This document shows, one piece after another, positions 1-10,800 of a DNA stretch of 48,851 bases. The DNA lies in assembly GCA_030266465.1 (NCBI GenBank), contig JAJDIA010000004.1:1-48851 (forward strand), read 5' to 3'. The stretch's first letter is position 1, and each line of letters opens with the position of its first letter. The stretch comes from Parabacteroides sp. OttesenSCG-928-G21 (GTDB taxonomy: Bacteria > Bacteroidota > Bacteroidia > Bacteroidales > Tannerellaceae). The notes beneath the pieces were generated by a model, which saw only the letters and a program-made list of their open reading frames with translations, did no database searches and had not been told where the DNA came from. A program made the position numbers and the translations under genes.

Positions 1-1
1 A

Positions 2-2134
2 ATCAAGCGCTCGAAAATTCGGGGTATAGAGTCGAATGGAATGATTTGTGCGGAAGATGAAATCGGTATCGGAACTGACCATGCCGGCATTATTGTTCTT
101 CCTGCGAATGCTGTTGTTGGAACTCCGGCGAAAGAATATTATAACGTTAAGAGTGATTATATACTGGAAGTAGATATCACCCCGAATCGTGTAGATGCGA
201 CTTCACACTTCGGAGTGGCCCGCGATTTGGCGGCCTATCTGAAGCAAAACGGACAACCGACGGAATTGAAACGTCCTTCGGTGGACGCTTTCAAAATCGA
301 GGACAATGCACCGGCGATTACCGTTGAAGTGGTTGATACGGAGGCCTGTCCGCGTTATTCGGGCGTCAGTATAAAAGGGGTGACGGTGAAAGAGAGTCCG
401 CAATGGTTACAGGATCGCTTGAATGTGATTGGTCTTCGTCCGATCAATAATGTAGTTGATATTACGAACTTCGTATTGCATGAAATGGGGCAACCTTTAC
501 ATGCTTTTGATTATAATAAAATTACAGGAGGTAAGGTAATCGTAAAAACGATGCCGGAAGGGACTTTGTTTACGACACTTGATGGTGTGGAACGTAAGTT
601 GACAGACCAGGACCTGATGATTTGTAACACACAGGATGCGATGTGCATCGGTGGAGTATTTGGTGGTTTGGATGCAGGCGTGACAGAGACTACGACAGAT
701 GTGTTTTTGGAATCTGCTAATTTTAATCCTACACGCATTCGTAAGACGGCTCGCCGTTTTGGATTGAACACCGATTCTTCTTTCCGTTTTGAGCGTGGAC
801 TGGATGCCAATCAAACATTGTATGCCTTGAAACGTGCGGCATTGCTTATCAAAGAGATTGCCGGCGGAACAATTACCGGCGAATTACAGGATGTTTATCC
901 GACGAAAATGGCGCCTTATGTGGTGGAATTGAGTTATCAGAAGGTAAATAGTCTAATCGGTAAGGAAATTTCTGCGGAGACGGTCAAAAGTATTTTAGGC
1001 AGTCTTGAAATGGAGATCGTCAAAGAAAGGAAAGAGGGGTTGACATTGCATGTGCCTCCTTATCGTGTAGATGTTCAGCGGGATGTGGATGTGATTGAAG
1101 ATATTTTGCGTATATACGGCTATAATAATATAGAGATAGGGGATGATGTGAAGTCAAGTCTCAGTTACCTGACACCGACAGATAAGAGTTATCAGTTGGA
1201 AAATTTGATTTCCGAACAACTTTGTGGTGCCGGTTTTCATGAAATCATGAATAACTCACAGACCCGATCGGCTCTTTACGATGAACTGACAACCTATCCG
1301 GCAGGGCGTAATGCGATGTTGTTGAATCCGTTGAGTACGGACTTGAATGTGATGCGTCAGACGTTGCTTTTCGGTGGATTACAGAGTATAGCGTATAACG
1401 TAAATCGTAAAAATGCTAATATCCACTTTTTTGAATTTGGCAATTGCTATGCTTATGATGTTGATAAGAGAAAAGAAGATGATGCCTTATCTGCTTATAA
1501 TGAGGAATATCGTTTAGGACTGTGGATTACCGGCAACCGGGTCGAAAATAACTGGGCACATCCGGATGAAAAATCTTCTTTCTATGAATTGAAAGCATCC
1601 ATAGAGAATATCTTTGTCCGTTTAGGAATTAAACCGGGTAATATTGTCCGGGGAGAATTAAGTAATGATATATATTCAACCGGATTAACCATTCATACTA
1701 AGGCAGGACGACAACTGGGAACGATGGGCGTTGTTCAGCGTCGTTTATGTAAGATGATGGATGTGGAAGCAGAAGTTTATTATGCGGAGTTTTCCTGGCC
1801 GCAGTTGATGAAAGAAATACGTAAAAATAAAATTTCTTTTTCGGAGATATCCCGCTTCCCGGCTGTTAAACGCGACTTGGCATTGTTGCTGAATAAGTCG
1901 GTTAAGTTTGCTGAAATCGAAAAGGTGGCGAACGAAAGTGAGCGTAAGCTTCTGAAGGATATTGTTCTTTTTGATGTTTATGAAGGAAAGAATCTTCCGG
2001 CCGGTAAAAAATCTTATGCTGTAAGTTTCTATCTGCAGGATGAGGAAAAGACATTGACAGATAAACAGATTGATGCGATCATGAAAAAGATTCAGACCAA
2101 TCTGGAACAGAAACTGGAAGCACAACTACGATAA
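2..2134 (+). CDS. pheT: Phenylalanyl-tRNA synthetase beta subunit (5' truncated by window)
   Basis: This is the beta chain of the alpha2-beta2 enzyme that charges tRNA-Phe in the cytoplasm. The reading frame is open from base 2, before the first Met in the ORF track, and begins with the typical PheT stretch IKRSKIRGIESNGMICAEDE. About 710 residues are present. Family members in this phylum run to roughly 820 residues, so about 110 N-terminal residues (part of the EMAP/OB-type tRNA-binding region) lie outside the window. The B3/B4 editing region is visible, with RPINNVVDITNF near residue 140. The C-terminal ferredoxin-fold anticodon-binding domain begins around ISRFPAVKRDLALLL. No frameshift is seen. 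The next gene starts 35 bases downstream on the same strand. Confidence 0.97.
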   Translation: MKRSKIRGIESNGMICAEDEIGIGTDHAGIIVLPANAVVGTPAKEYYNVKSDYILEVDITPNRVDATSHFGVARDLAAYLKQNGQPTELKRPSVDAFKIEDNAPAITVEVVDTEACPRYSGVSIKGVTVKESPQWLQDRLNVIGLRPINNVVDITNFVLHEMGQPLHAFDYNKITGGKVIVKTMPEGTLFTTLDGVERKLTDQDLMICNTQDAMCIGGVFGGLDAGVTETTTDVFLESANFNPTRIRKTARRFGLNTDSSFRFERGLDANQTLYALKRAALLIKEIAGGTITGELQDVYPTKMAPYVVELSYQKVNSLIGKEISAETVKSILGSLEMEIVKERKEGLTLHVPPYRVDVQRDVDVIEDILRIYGYNNIEIGDDVKSSLSYLTPTDKSYQLENLISEQLCGAGFHEIMNNSQTRSALYDELTTYPAGRNAMLLNPLSTDLNVMRQTLLFGGLQSIAYNVNRKNANIHFFEFGNCYAYDVDKRKEDDALSAYNEEYRLGLWITGNRVENNWAHPDEKSSFYELKASIENIFVRLGIKPGNIVRGELSNDIYSTGLTIHTKAGRQLGTMGVVQRRLCKMMDVEAEVYYAEFSWPQLMKEIRKNKISFSEISRFPAVKRDLALLLNKSVKFAEIEKVANESERKLLKDIVLFDVYEGKNLPAGKKSYAVSFYLQDEEKTLTDKQIDAIMKKIQTNLEQKLEAQLR

Positions 2135-2169
2135 TTATTAATTGTTCATCATAATCATTGAGATAAATT

Positions 2170-2895
2170 ATGGGAAGAGCGTTTGAATACCGCAAAGCAA
2201 AAAAGTTTAAACGTTGGGGTAATATGGCCCGCGTATTTACCAAATTAGGAAAAGAAATCACAATAGCAACCAAAGCCGGAGGACCTGATCCTGACGGCAA
2301 TCCTCGTCTTCGTGTCCTGATGCAACAGGCTAAAAAGGAGAATATGCCGAAAGAGAACGTTGAACGGGCGATAAAGAAAGCGACATCAAAGGATTTTACC
2401 GATTACAAGGAGATGAATTATGAAGGTTACGGTCCTTTTGGTATTGCCATTTTTGTGGAAACGGCAACGGATAATACAACGCGTACGGTAGCTAATGTGC
2501 GCAGCTATTTCAATAAGCATGGGGGATCGTTAGGTACAAGCGGTAGCCTTGAGTTCCTTTTTGAACATAAATGTGTGTTCCATATTAACCAGAAAGATGG
2601 TGTTTCATTGGAAGACCTTGAACTGGAATTAATAGACTATGGTGTGGATGAAGTAGAGGCTGATGAAGAAGAAATAATCATTTCGGGGGAATTCTCTCAA
2701 AATTCGGCCATACAAAAATATCTGGAAGAGAACGGTTTTGAGATTAACAGCGCGGAATTTATCCGTATCCCAAATGACTTAAAAGAGGTTACACCTGAAC
2801 AGCGTGTACAGTTGGATAAGCTGTTGGAAAAACTAGAAGAGGATGAGGATGTGCAGAATGTGTTCCACAACATGAAGGAGGAAGAAGGAGAGTAA
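2170..2895 (+). CDS. YebC/TACO1-family protein
   Basis: This 241-residue protein belongs to the YebC/PmpR/TACO1 family. Members were long annotated as DNA-binding transcriptional regulators, and some have more recently been linked to translation. The start MGRAFEYRKAKKFKRWGNMARVFTK is the characteristic N-terminus, followed by the conserved GGPDPDGNPRLR segment and the NMPKENVERAIKKA helix. Length is typical. The acidic C-terminal tail (EDEDVQNVFHNMKEEEGE) is also typical of the Bacteroidetes forms. It lies 35 bases after pheT and may share its transcript. It is followed by an inverted repeat and a strong bidirectional terminator. The exact role in this organism is unknown. Confidence 0.95.
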   Translation: MGRAFEYRKAKKFKRWGNMARVFTKLGKEITIATKAGGPDPDGNPRLRVLMQQAKKENMPKENVERAIKKATSKDFTDYKEMNYEGYGPFGIAIFVETATDNTTRTVANVRSYFNKHGGSLGTSGSLEFLFEHKCVFHINQKDGVSLEDLELELIDYGVDEVEADEEEIIISGEFSQNSAIQKYLEENGFEINSAEFIRIPNDLKEVTPEQRVQLDKLLEKLEEDEDVQNVFHNMKEEEGE

Positions 2896-3017
2896 GATAT
2901 CCTAAAAGCAACCATCTACTTCGTTGCTTCCTTTTTCTCATTCAGTCACATACTTCAGTATGCTCCTTCCTGATTAAAACTCAGACGCCTTGCATCTGGC
3001 TACTTTTAGAATATCTT
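2894..3017. repeat. Imperfect 124-bp inverted repeat after yebC
   Basis: The 21-base arm at 2894-2914 (AAGATATCCTAAAAGCAACCA) pairs with 2997-3017 with three mismatches. Between the arms a second hairpin, CATAC-ttca-GTATG, occurs near 2950-2963. The left arm starts at the yebC stop region and the element ends just before the terminator. I have an unverified impression that similar inverted repeats lie between genes in Bacteroides genomes. It could be a dispersed repeat, or a structured 3' UTR or small RNA. Confidence 0.6.
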
Positions 3018-3031
3018 GAGGCAAGAAAAAT

Positions 3032-3063
3032 AAAAAAGGCTGTTCAATTGAACAGCCTTTTTC
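3032..3063. terminator. Bidirectional intrinsic terminator between yebC and the GH13 gene
   Basis: A perfect palindrome, GGCTGTTCAATTGAACAGCC, is flanked by A6 on the left and T5 on the right. It therefore reads as a rho-independent terminator on both strands. It sits between the ends of two convergent transcription units, yebC (+) and the Sus-like operon (-). Confidence 0.9.
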
Positions 3064-3102
3064 TAATAACTATGAGAATCAATCTTTATATCTTTAAGAC
3101 AT

Positions 3103-4935
3103 CTATTGTAATTCTAAAATTAAAACCTCTTTCGGGTTCAATATCAATTGTGTACTGAAATTAAAGGATTTTCCGGTAATAATATCTTTACCCGACTGAA
3201 TACCTGTTAGAACCTCCTTATAATTGTCTAGCGGAAGGTTTACCGTTTTATTCATTCCGTTAAGTACAACCAATACACTTTTGTCGTTGTGTTTGCGTTC
3301 ATAAACATAAACACCCTGATTGACCAAAAAATGCTTCATAGATCCTTTGGCAATGACATCATTGTCTTTTCGCCAATTCAATACAGTATGCATGAAATCC
3401 CAGGCTTCTCTCTGCATGGATGACAAACCGTTCTTTTCAAAATAATTTGCTTTATCGTCAGACCATCCGCCAGGGATATCTGCACGAACGTAAGCATAGT
3501 CTTTTTGAGTGGAACCGGTCAGCAGAAACTCGCTGCCGTAATACAATTGCGGAATCCCCGGAATGGTTAATAGTAAGGCGAAGGCCTGTTTGAATGCCGG
3601 AAGTTCTTCCGGTTTAGGCTCTTCCGTAAAGAAACGGTTGGCGTCATGGTTCTCATAGAAACGGAGTACATTGTTTATATCAGCATATTGGTAATCATAG
3701 CATAAATGTGAGTGAATCGCGTTTAACCGATTCTCTCCTTTAAATACGTTTGATGCCATGGACATCAAACCGAAATCCATTACTGATTTCAGATGTGTAT
3801 CGTTTCCTTTGTTTAAGATGCTTCCGGTTTGCCAAGCAGCAGTACCGGCCGTATTACTTAACCATATTTCACCTACGATATTAAAATCAGGATATTCCAG
3901 ATTGACCGCTTTACACCATTCCGCCATCATATCTTTATCCGGGTAAGGATAGGTGTCTTGTCGGATCCCATTGAGCCCAGCATATTCAATCCACCAGATG
4001 CTATTCTGAATAAGATATTTTGCCAAATGAGGATTGCGCTGATTCAAATCCGGCATGAGGCTTACAAACCATCCGTCGGTCATCTTCTTTTTGTCGTAAT
4101 CAGAACCATACGGATCAAAAGGGAATTCTTTATAGTGGTTTGTCTCCACGTAATTATCCGGACTATTAAACCAATCCAACGAAGGGGTATCCGTCATCCA
4201 CGGATGATCACTACCACAATGATTGAAAACCATGTCCATAATGACTTTTATCCCCTTTTCCTGTGCTTTTCGGACTAACCTGACATAATCTTCATTACTT
4301 CCGTAGCGAGGATCGACCTGATAATAGTTCGTACAGGCATATCCGTGATAGGTATCAACAGACATATCATTTTCAAGTACGGGAGTAAGCCATAGGGCTG
4401 TTACTCCTAAATCAGCCAGATAATCCAGTCGGTTTTCTATCCCTAACAGATCGCCCCCATGATGAACAGTCATATCATTTCTGTCTACTTTATAAGGATG
4501 ACGCATCGGTATCTGATCATTGGACGGATCTCCGTTCGCAAACCGGTCGGGCATAATCAGGTAAACAACATCCGAAGAATTAAATCCTTCAACTTTTGAA
4601 GCGTCCGGACGCCGTTCTTTCAGTTCGTAATTATAGGTGATTTTTTGCCGTCCTTTTGTGAATATGATATCAAATTTTCCCGGCTTGGCATCTGCAACAT
4701 CTAAGTAGACAAACAGGTAATTGGGGTTATCGAGTGATACCTTACCTTTCACCCGAATGCCCGGATAAGAAATTTGCATATCTGATTGTGCAATATCTTT
4801 TCCTTGCACAATCAGTTGTAATTCTGAATTTTTCATGCCTGTCCACCAAAACTCCGGCTCGACTCTGATGTTCTCTGCGAAAGTTAATTGCACCAGAGTA
4901 ATGGTGAACAGTATGATTAAATATGTTTTTTTCAT
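3103..4935 (-). CDS. susA: Periplasmic GH13 alpha-amylase/neopullulanase, SusA-like
   Basis: This 610-residue GH13 enzyme is predicted to hydrolyse maltodextrins or pullulan-type oligosaccharides in the periplasm. It has a cleavable signal peptide (cut near TFA/ENIR) and no lipobox. A cyclomaltodextrinase-type N-terminal beta domain covers about residues 22-110, followed by the (beta/alpha)8 barrel. All four GH13 motifs are visible: region I DMVFNHCG, region II GIRQD with the nucleophile at D327, region III VGEIW with the acid/base at E356, and region IV ENHD with D431. A C-terminal beta domain follows. Length and layout match SusA of Bacteroides thetaiotaomicron (about 617 aa). It is the last gene of the susC-D-E-A operon, 20 bases after susE. 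Substrate is inferred from family and context. Confidence 0.9.
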   Translation of the reverse strand: MKKTYLIILFTITLVQLTFAENIRVEPEFWWTGMKNSELQLIVQGKDIAQSDMQISYPGIRVKGKVSLDNPNYLFVYLDVADAKPGKFDIIFTKGRQKITYNYELKERRPDASKVEGFNSSDVVYLIMPDRFANGDPSNDQIPMRHPYKVDRNDMTVHHGGDLLGIENRLDYLADLGVTALWLTPVLENDMSVDTYHGYACTNYYQVDPRYGSNEDYVRLVRKAQEKGIKVIMDMVFNHCGSDHPWMTDTPSLDWFNSPDNYVETNHYKEFPFDPYGSDYDKKKMTDGWFVSLMPDLNQRNPHLAKYLIQNSIWWIEYAGLNGIRQDTYPYPDKDMMAEWCKAVNLEYPDFNIVGEIWLSNTAGTAAWQTGSILNKGNDTHLKSVMDFGLMSMASNVFKGENRLNAIHSHLCYDYQYADINNVLRFYENHDANRFFTEEPKPEELPAFKQAFALLLTIPGIPQLYYGSEFLLTGSTQKDYAYVRADIPGGWSDDKANYFEKNGLSSMQREAWDFMHTVLNWRKDNDVIAKGSMKHFLVNQGVYVYERKHNDKSVLVVLNGMNKTVNLPLDNYKEVLTGIQSGKDIITGKSFNFSTQLILNPKEVLILELQ

Positions 4936-4955
4936 TTTAAATATTTAGAATGAGA

Positions 4956-6050
4956 TTATTTGATAGTTCCGGTTCCAGCCTTGAAATCAAGTGTAACAGT
5001 TACACCGGCGCCTACCGACACGGCATCCTGATCATTACCGGTTCCGCGATAAATAATCTTGCCGTCAAATACATTGAACTCTCTTGTCCACCAATCAGAA
5101 GTCTGGATAGAGGATTCTGCATACATCCTTACATTTCCGGCAGCGGTAGTTGTGATACTTGCTTGATTTCCGGTAATTGTGAAAGGATAAGTTGTAGCGG
5201 TCCATCCGCCGAAACAGTCACCGATACCGTAGATTTTAGCTGTTTCAATTGCTATTTTACCTGCAGTCATATCAATGTATACCATATACAGTCCATCTGC
5301 TTCTACAATAGCATTTCCGCCACTTTCCGTATAGCCGATCTTCTGATCAAGAACAGCGAAATCGTTTGCCCATTTTCTTTCAGGCGCCCATTTGAATCCT
5401 TTGTTGGCTGAGAAATAGTTGATACACCAGAATTGTCCTTCTTTTCCATGTACCGGAACCATTGGTACGATACCATCGCTTTCCCAATTCCAACCGCCAA
5501 ATTCATCTCCGATCATATAAAGAGTGGGCGGATATGCGGGTTTAGGAGGTTCAAACGGAGTCACAAAAATAGTAATAGGATCGGAATGGATAATAGGATA
5601 ACTTTCCAATAAAACATTTCCTTCTTCTCCGCCATAGGGTTGTGTTACAAGTCTCATTTTAATCTTGCTTTCAACTCCGGGAGCGAGATCAAGTGATGCC
5701 AAAGCAGTGTTGAAGTCATTTATGGTAAATGAAGCTTCTCTTTCTTCTGTGGTAATCAGTTTTACAGGATTGCTGAAATCCCCTTCTTCAAGGTCAACTT
5801 CTATTGTGTATCTCATACCGATAGGTGTGGAGTAAGCTGAAGCTGTCCATTTAAAAGCGTCCATTTCATCATATTTGTTTTCTTCATCCAGAATATAAGA
5901 TTTATCTTTTTCCGGAACGGTGAAAGCAGCAGCTTTAGCATAAGTGCCGTCAAAAACCGGATCTTTATCATCGTTACAAGATATTGTAGCTACTGCGAGT
6001 AACAGTAGGATGATGATATTATTGAAATATATATTACTAAGCTTTTTCAT
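4956..6050 (-). CDS. susE: SusE/SusF-like outer-membrane starch-binding lipoprotein
   Basis: A 364-residue lipoprotein with lipobox Cys25 (ATISC), expected on the outer-membrane surface where SusE/SusF proteins bind starch without cutting it. Residues of about 30-165 resemble the SusE N-terminal Ig-like domain, including an FKWTASAYSTP segment. The rest holds two carbohydrate-binding-like repeats. Each starts with a G-D-x-F-G-G-W motif (IGDEFGGWNW near 180, IGDCFGGWTA near 275) and is rich in Trp. At this length it is nearer SusE than the larger SusF, which has an additional binding module. It lies 20 bases after the susD gene and 20 before the GH13 gene. Starch as ligand is inferred from the linked GH13 enzyme. 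Confidence 0.85.
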   Translation of the reverse strand: MKKLSNIYFNNIIILLLLAVATISCNDDKDPVFDGTYAKAAAFTVPEKDKSYILDEENKYDEMDAFKWTASAYSTPIGMRYTIEVDLEEGDFSNPVKLITTEEREASFTINDFNTALASLDLAPGVESKIKMRLVTQPYGGEEGNVLLESYPIIHSDPITIFVTPFEPPKPAYPPTLYMIGDEFGGWNWESDGIVPMVPVHGKEGQFWCINYFSANKGFKWAPERKWANDFAVLDQKIGYTESGGNAIVEADGLYMVYIDMTAGKIAIETAKIYGIGDCFGGWTATTYPFTITGNQASITTTAAGNVRMYAESSIQTSDWWTREFNVFDGKIIYRGTGNDQDAVSVGAGVTVTLDFKAGTGTIK

Positions 6051-6070
6051 CTTATACTATCTTATCATGA

Positions 6071-7798
6071 TTACTTTAATGATTTGTATCCTGGATTTTG
6101 TTCCAGATTCGGATTGGATGTCAGGTCTTTATCGCTGATCGGATACAAATTGTATCTGTTATTGATATTGGCGATACCTTCTTCGACACCTCCCTTATAG
6201 GGCCATGCATAATTATTGGTGAATTTGCCGAAGCGAACCAAGTCACTGCGTCTTTGTCCTTCCCAATACAATTCACGAGCACGTTCGTCCAGTATGAAAT
6301 CAAGTGTTAGATCACCTAAGGTTACTTGTCCGATACTGCTATCCCCATTGAAAGCTCTTGTCCGAATGGCATTGACATATTCCAGCGCTTTCGACATATC
6401 TCCGGAACCTCTGACAGCACATTCCGCATACATCAAATAGATATCAGCTAACCTGAAAAGAGGAAAATCCGTATTCGAAAAATCACTCAATGGTACTCTG
6501 GCGTCATCCCAGCCCAGGTTGGTGAATTTATAACACAGGTATCCGGCATCCCAGTCAGCAAGTTTGGTTTCAATTTTCCTTCTTTCCTTTACTTCATAAA
6601 GAATAGTTCCGGTAGCAGCATCGAATGGCCAATTGGCTTCAGGAACTGTAATACCGTCTTTTTCATATTCTAATACATCAAAGAATAAGTAACGGCTATC
6701 GAGTTTTGTTTGACTCTTAAAGCGGTCTAATCCGCCGTCAGGAGAGTAATCGAATTTTTTGACCAATGTCTCTTTCGGTTTGATACAAGTCCATCCGTTG
6801 TCATTGCTTCCCAGCCAATTTCCGCTTAACGCACCACCACTGGCACCGGCAACCATCATCATGGTGCCGCCATAACTCTTGGCTTCTGTCGCATCAAAAG
6901 GTATCGCATAGATAATTTCATTCCCGCTAAATGGCGAGCGATGATTTTCCGCGCAGAAGAGGTTTTTATAATTTTCTTCCAAGCCAAAACCAGCATTGAT
7001 CACCTTTTCACAATATTCTCTTGCTTTGTCATACATAGGAGTACCAGCGTATACTTCTGCATTGAGGTATAGTTTAGCAAGGAGAGTCCATACAACCGGT
7101 TTTGTCATACGACCGTAAGTACTCATTGACGGCTGTGCCGGCAAGGTGCTGTTTTCTGATAAATCAACCAGCTCATCCACTATTTTCTGAAACAAAGCCG
7201 CACGACCGATTTGTGTCGGATACCAACTACCATCTTCTAAAGGAGAATCATCCCATAAGACTCCGGGATTACCATACATATCAATCAGGTAATAATAATT
7301 TAATGCCCTTAATGCCCGTACTTCGTCGCGATAATGTTCAATATTCGCAATGCCTGTAGATGGTTCGTATATGTTCAGATATTCCTGGCAGAAACGAATA
7401 TTCAGCATGGTTCTTTGATAGAAGGAATAGGCATAAGTAGTGGTATAATCCCAGTTTATATTAACTAATTCCACTATACCCTCATCTTTCCAGTTCCAGA
7501 TAGCTTCATCAGAAGGGAATTCCTGCATGGTAATCAAACCTCTCAGGAATACCAGGGATCCTTGATCCGATCCTGTTAAGTCATTCTCTCCGTCCGGACC
7601 TTTATTGCCTGAAAATCCTAAACCTGCATATATTTTTGCCAGGAAAGATTTAGCCCCTTCTTCATTTATAACATCAGTTACATCCTCATTATTCGGTTTT
7701 ACCTGATTCAAATCGTCCAGACATGAGGAGAAGGTTAGTAGTAGCAAAGCTCCCAGAGTTGCTACTATTGTTCTCGTATATTTATTTATTGTATTCAT
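6071..7798 (-). CDS. susD: SusD/RagB-family outer-membrane glycan-binding lipoprotein
   Basis: A 575-residue SusD/RagB protein that should sit as a lid on the SusC-like porin and bind the incoming glycan at the cell surface. A signal peptide with lipobox Cys26 (FSSC) is present. The N-terminal part has the alpha-helical TPR-like scaffold (EVRALRALNYYYLIDMYG). The C-terminal RagB signature is clear: LADIYLMYAECAVRG, ALEYVNAIRTRA, LDFILDERARELYWEGQRRSDLVRFGKF, and the terminal LYPISDKDLTSNPNLEQNPGY. It starts 11 bases after susC ends, so the two are surely cotranscribed. Starch/maltodextrin specificity is inferred from the SusE-like and GH13 genes downstream. Confidence 0.95.
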   Translation of the reverse strand: MNTINKYTRTIVATLGALLLLTFSSCLDDLNQVKPNNEDVTDVINEEGAKSFLAKIYAGLGFSGNKGPDGENDLTGSDQGSLVFLRGLITMQEFPSDEAIWNWKDEGIVELVNINWDYTTTYAYSFYQRTMLNIRFCQEYLNIYEPSTGIANIEHYRDEVRALRALNYYYLIDMYGNPGVLWDDSPLEDGSWYPTQIGRAALFQKIVDELVDLSENSTLPAQPSMSTYGRMTKPVVWTLLAKLYLNAEVYAGTPMYDKAREYCEKVINAGFGLEENYKNLFCAENHRSPFSGNEIIYAIPFDATEAKSYGGTMMMVAGASGGALSGNWLGSNDNGWTCIKPKETLVKKFDYSPDGGLDRFKSQTKLDSRYLFFDVLEYEKDGITVPEANWPFDAATGTILYEVKERRKIETKLADWDAGYLCYKFTNLGWDDARVPLSDFSNTDFPLFRLADIYLMYAECAVRGSGDMSKALEYVNAIRTRAFNGDSSIGQVTLGDLTLDFILDERARELYWEGQRRSDLVRFGKFTNNYAWPYKGGVEEGIANINNRYNLYPISDKDLTSNPNLEQNPGYKSLK

Positions 7799-7809
7799 GA
7801 ATTTCGATT

Positions 7810-10800
7810 TTAAAAGTTAATATTTACACCCATGATGAAAGTCAAAGGACGAGGATAGAAGTTCCAGTCCATACCATTGGATATTTCAGGATCAAGGCCT
7901 TTGTACTTGCTGATAACAATCGGATTTTGAACGGTTCCGAATACACGTCCTTGTAATTTATCTCCTAAAATATTTGAAAACGAATAACCTAATGTGATGT
8001 TATCAATTTTCAGGAATGATGCGTTTTGTACATAATGGTCTGATAATCTTTGACGGGTACTAAAATTTGTTTCGAGTGCATCCGGAGTTCTGTTTGTCAG
8101 GTTGTTATTCCCGAAGATACTGGATCTATCCAACCCTCCGTTTGTAGCAGCAACGGCATTATATACATAGTTGCCTAAGCTTACTCTTCCGTTAAAGCCC
8201 AAATCCCAATTTTTATAATAGAATTTTGAACTGAAGCCCATTAATACATCTGCTTCCGGTTTTTTGTATTGATATAAGTCGTCATCGTTGATTTTCCCGT
8301 CATTATTTCTGTCTACATAGGCGCCTTCGATAGGTTTCCCGTCTTCTCCATAGATTTGTTCGTAGACATAGTAAGATCCCGGAGCATGACCTACGCTATG
8401 AATTTTGACATATTTGCTTCCGACTCCGCCGGTAGATTCAAATCTTTTTCCGGGAGAAGTAGCCATCGCATCATTAAAGGTCAATTCTGTAATCTCTGAT
8501 TTTTGAAATGCAATATTATATCCTATTTCCCAGGAAAAATCTTTTGTCTCAATAGGAGTGGCATTGATTGAGAATTCAAGACCTTTATTTTCCAGAGAAC
8601 CGATGTTTGCAACGATTAACTCGGCAAAATCTTTACCAGCAGGCACATTCACTTCCTGGTTCAGCAAATTGTCGGTTTTACGGTAGTAAAAATCGATGGT
8701 CCCATTAATTCGACCACCTAAGAATCCGTAGTCCAACCCCGCATTCCAGGTTGTTGTTTCTTCCCATTTCAGATTCGGATTGGCAGCAGTAGGTTTGATG
8801 ACATTTACCCATGTTACATTTCCGCTTTCATCATATATTGGATAACCAACGCCTCCTTGTCCCCAGGCCCAACTTTGCTGACTTGGATACCAGTTGTCGG
8901 ATATATCCTGTTGTCCTGTAACACCCCAACCCAATCGCAGTTTCAGATTGTGTAATGCATCGAAATCCTGCATGAATGCTTCTTCAGAGATTCTCCAACC
9001 CAAGGCTAAGGAAGGGAAAAGTCCCCATCTGTTGCTTTTAGAAAAGCGGGAAGAAGCGTCGTCACGGAGCGTGAAGGTTAATAGGTAACGATCCATTAAA
9101 GAATAATTCAAACGTCCATAAAATGAAAGGAGTACATATTTTTTAGGATCTTCCCAATAAGGACTGCTTTCTGTTGTTCTTTGTCCGAATCGTTCAGGGT
9201 CACGTGACAGGTAATAAGTAACATTGTCTTTATCTTGTTTATAACTTTGATAAGAGTAACCACCCATCACACTGATATTACTTTGAATAGCGTCCAGGTT
9301 TTTCTCGTACTGGGCATATGATTCAAATAATAAATTGGTATATGTGTTTTCATAATGCGAATCGCTTCCTGACATATCAGGATCCTCTCCATAATTGGAA
9401 GGTGCGTTTGGAGCAATATATTTCCCACCGTCACTATTCGAATAATCGTAGGCCATATTCACATTCACCCGAATATCCGGAAAGAAATGAAGCTTGTAGT
9501 CAAATTGTGCATTTCCAACAAACGCTTTAACCGTTGATTTATCGCGTGTCATTTCCAATAAAGAAAGTGGGTTTACAGCAGCCTGATTATTTCGTGTCCC
9601 GTCAGGTGTTCCATCATTAGTCCAGGTATAATATCCGCCAAATTTGGTATTATCGTTGTATACCGGTTTCGTAGGATCAAAGAATACCGCTCCGGCAACA
9701 GCATCAACATTCGCAAAACGGTTCTGGATATATGTTCCTTTAGCGTTTAAGTTGACCTTCAGATAATCATTAAAGAAAGAAGGTGTTAAAGACAAGTTCC
9801 CGGTAAAACGTTCGAAATTAGATGTTTTCAGGATACCATTATCATTGGTGTAACCAACAGATACACGATAAGGACTTATATCTTTGATTGAACCAAGCAC
9901 GCTGACGTTATGGTCGGTACTTACAGAAGTCCTGTAAATGACATCCTGCCAGTCGGTACTTTGGTTGGGATACATATTTAATGCTGTAAGCATAGCATCA
10001 GTTACGTCCGGTCTGCCGGCAACAAACGCCCGGTATTCATCACCCGAAAGGACATCCATCGTGTTGCGGGGAGTATTGATGGAGATATTTCCATTGTAAG
10101 AAACCCTTACTTTTCCCCCACCTGTTCCTGACAATCCTTTTTTCGTGGTGATTAAGATAACTCCGTTAGACGCTCTTGAACCGTAGATGGCAGTTGCAGA
10201 GGCGTCTTTTAATACCGTAAATGTTTCAATGTCGGCCGGATTTATGGTACTCAATCCATTTGATAACCCTTCGACACTTTCATTACTCATAATTACACCA
10301 TCTACTACGATCAACGGGTCATTCTTTGCACTTAAGGATGATCCTCCGCGAATACGGATAGTAGAGCTGCTACCCGGTTGACCACCACCGGACACCACCG
10401 AAACACCGGCAATTTTACCGCCTAACATGTCTTGTGGTGATACGGCAAGTCCTTTGTTCATTTCTTCCGCTTTGATAGCGATTACGGAACCGGTCAGGTC
10501 GTCTTTCTTTACACTACCGTAACCGATAATTACTACTTCATCAAGCATTTGACGATCCTCTTGCATGACAACAGAAATCAGGGTACGCCGCTCGACTTTA
10601 ATTTCCTGCGATCGCATTCCGATATAGAAGAATTCCAGCGTGGAATTAGGTGAAACATTAACTGTGTAATTTCCATCCATATCAGTAATAGTACCGTTGG
10701 TTGGATTTTCTTTTTCACGAATACTTACACCAATTAGTGGATCACCAGTACTTTCAGATACATTTCCTTGCACTGTTATTTTACCATCCGACTGCGCGTA

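Noticed and set aside
4950-5411. 153-aa plus-strand ORF
   Set aside because: Antisense shadow of the susE-like gene.
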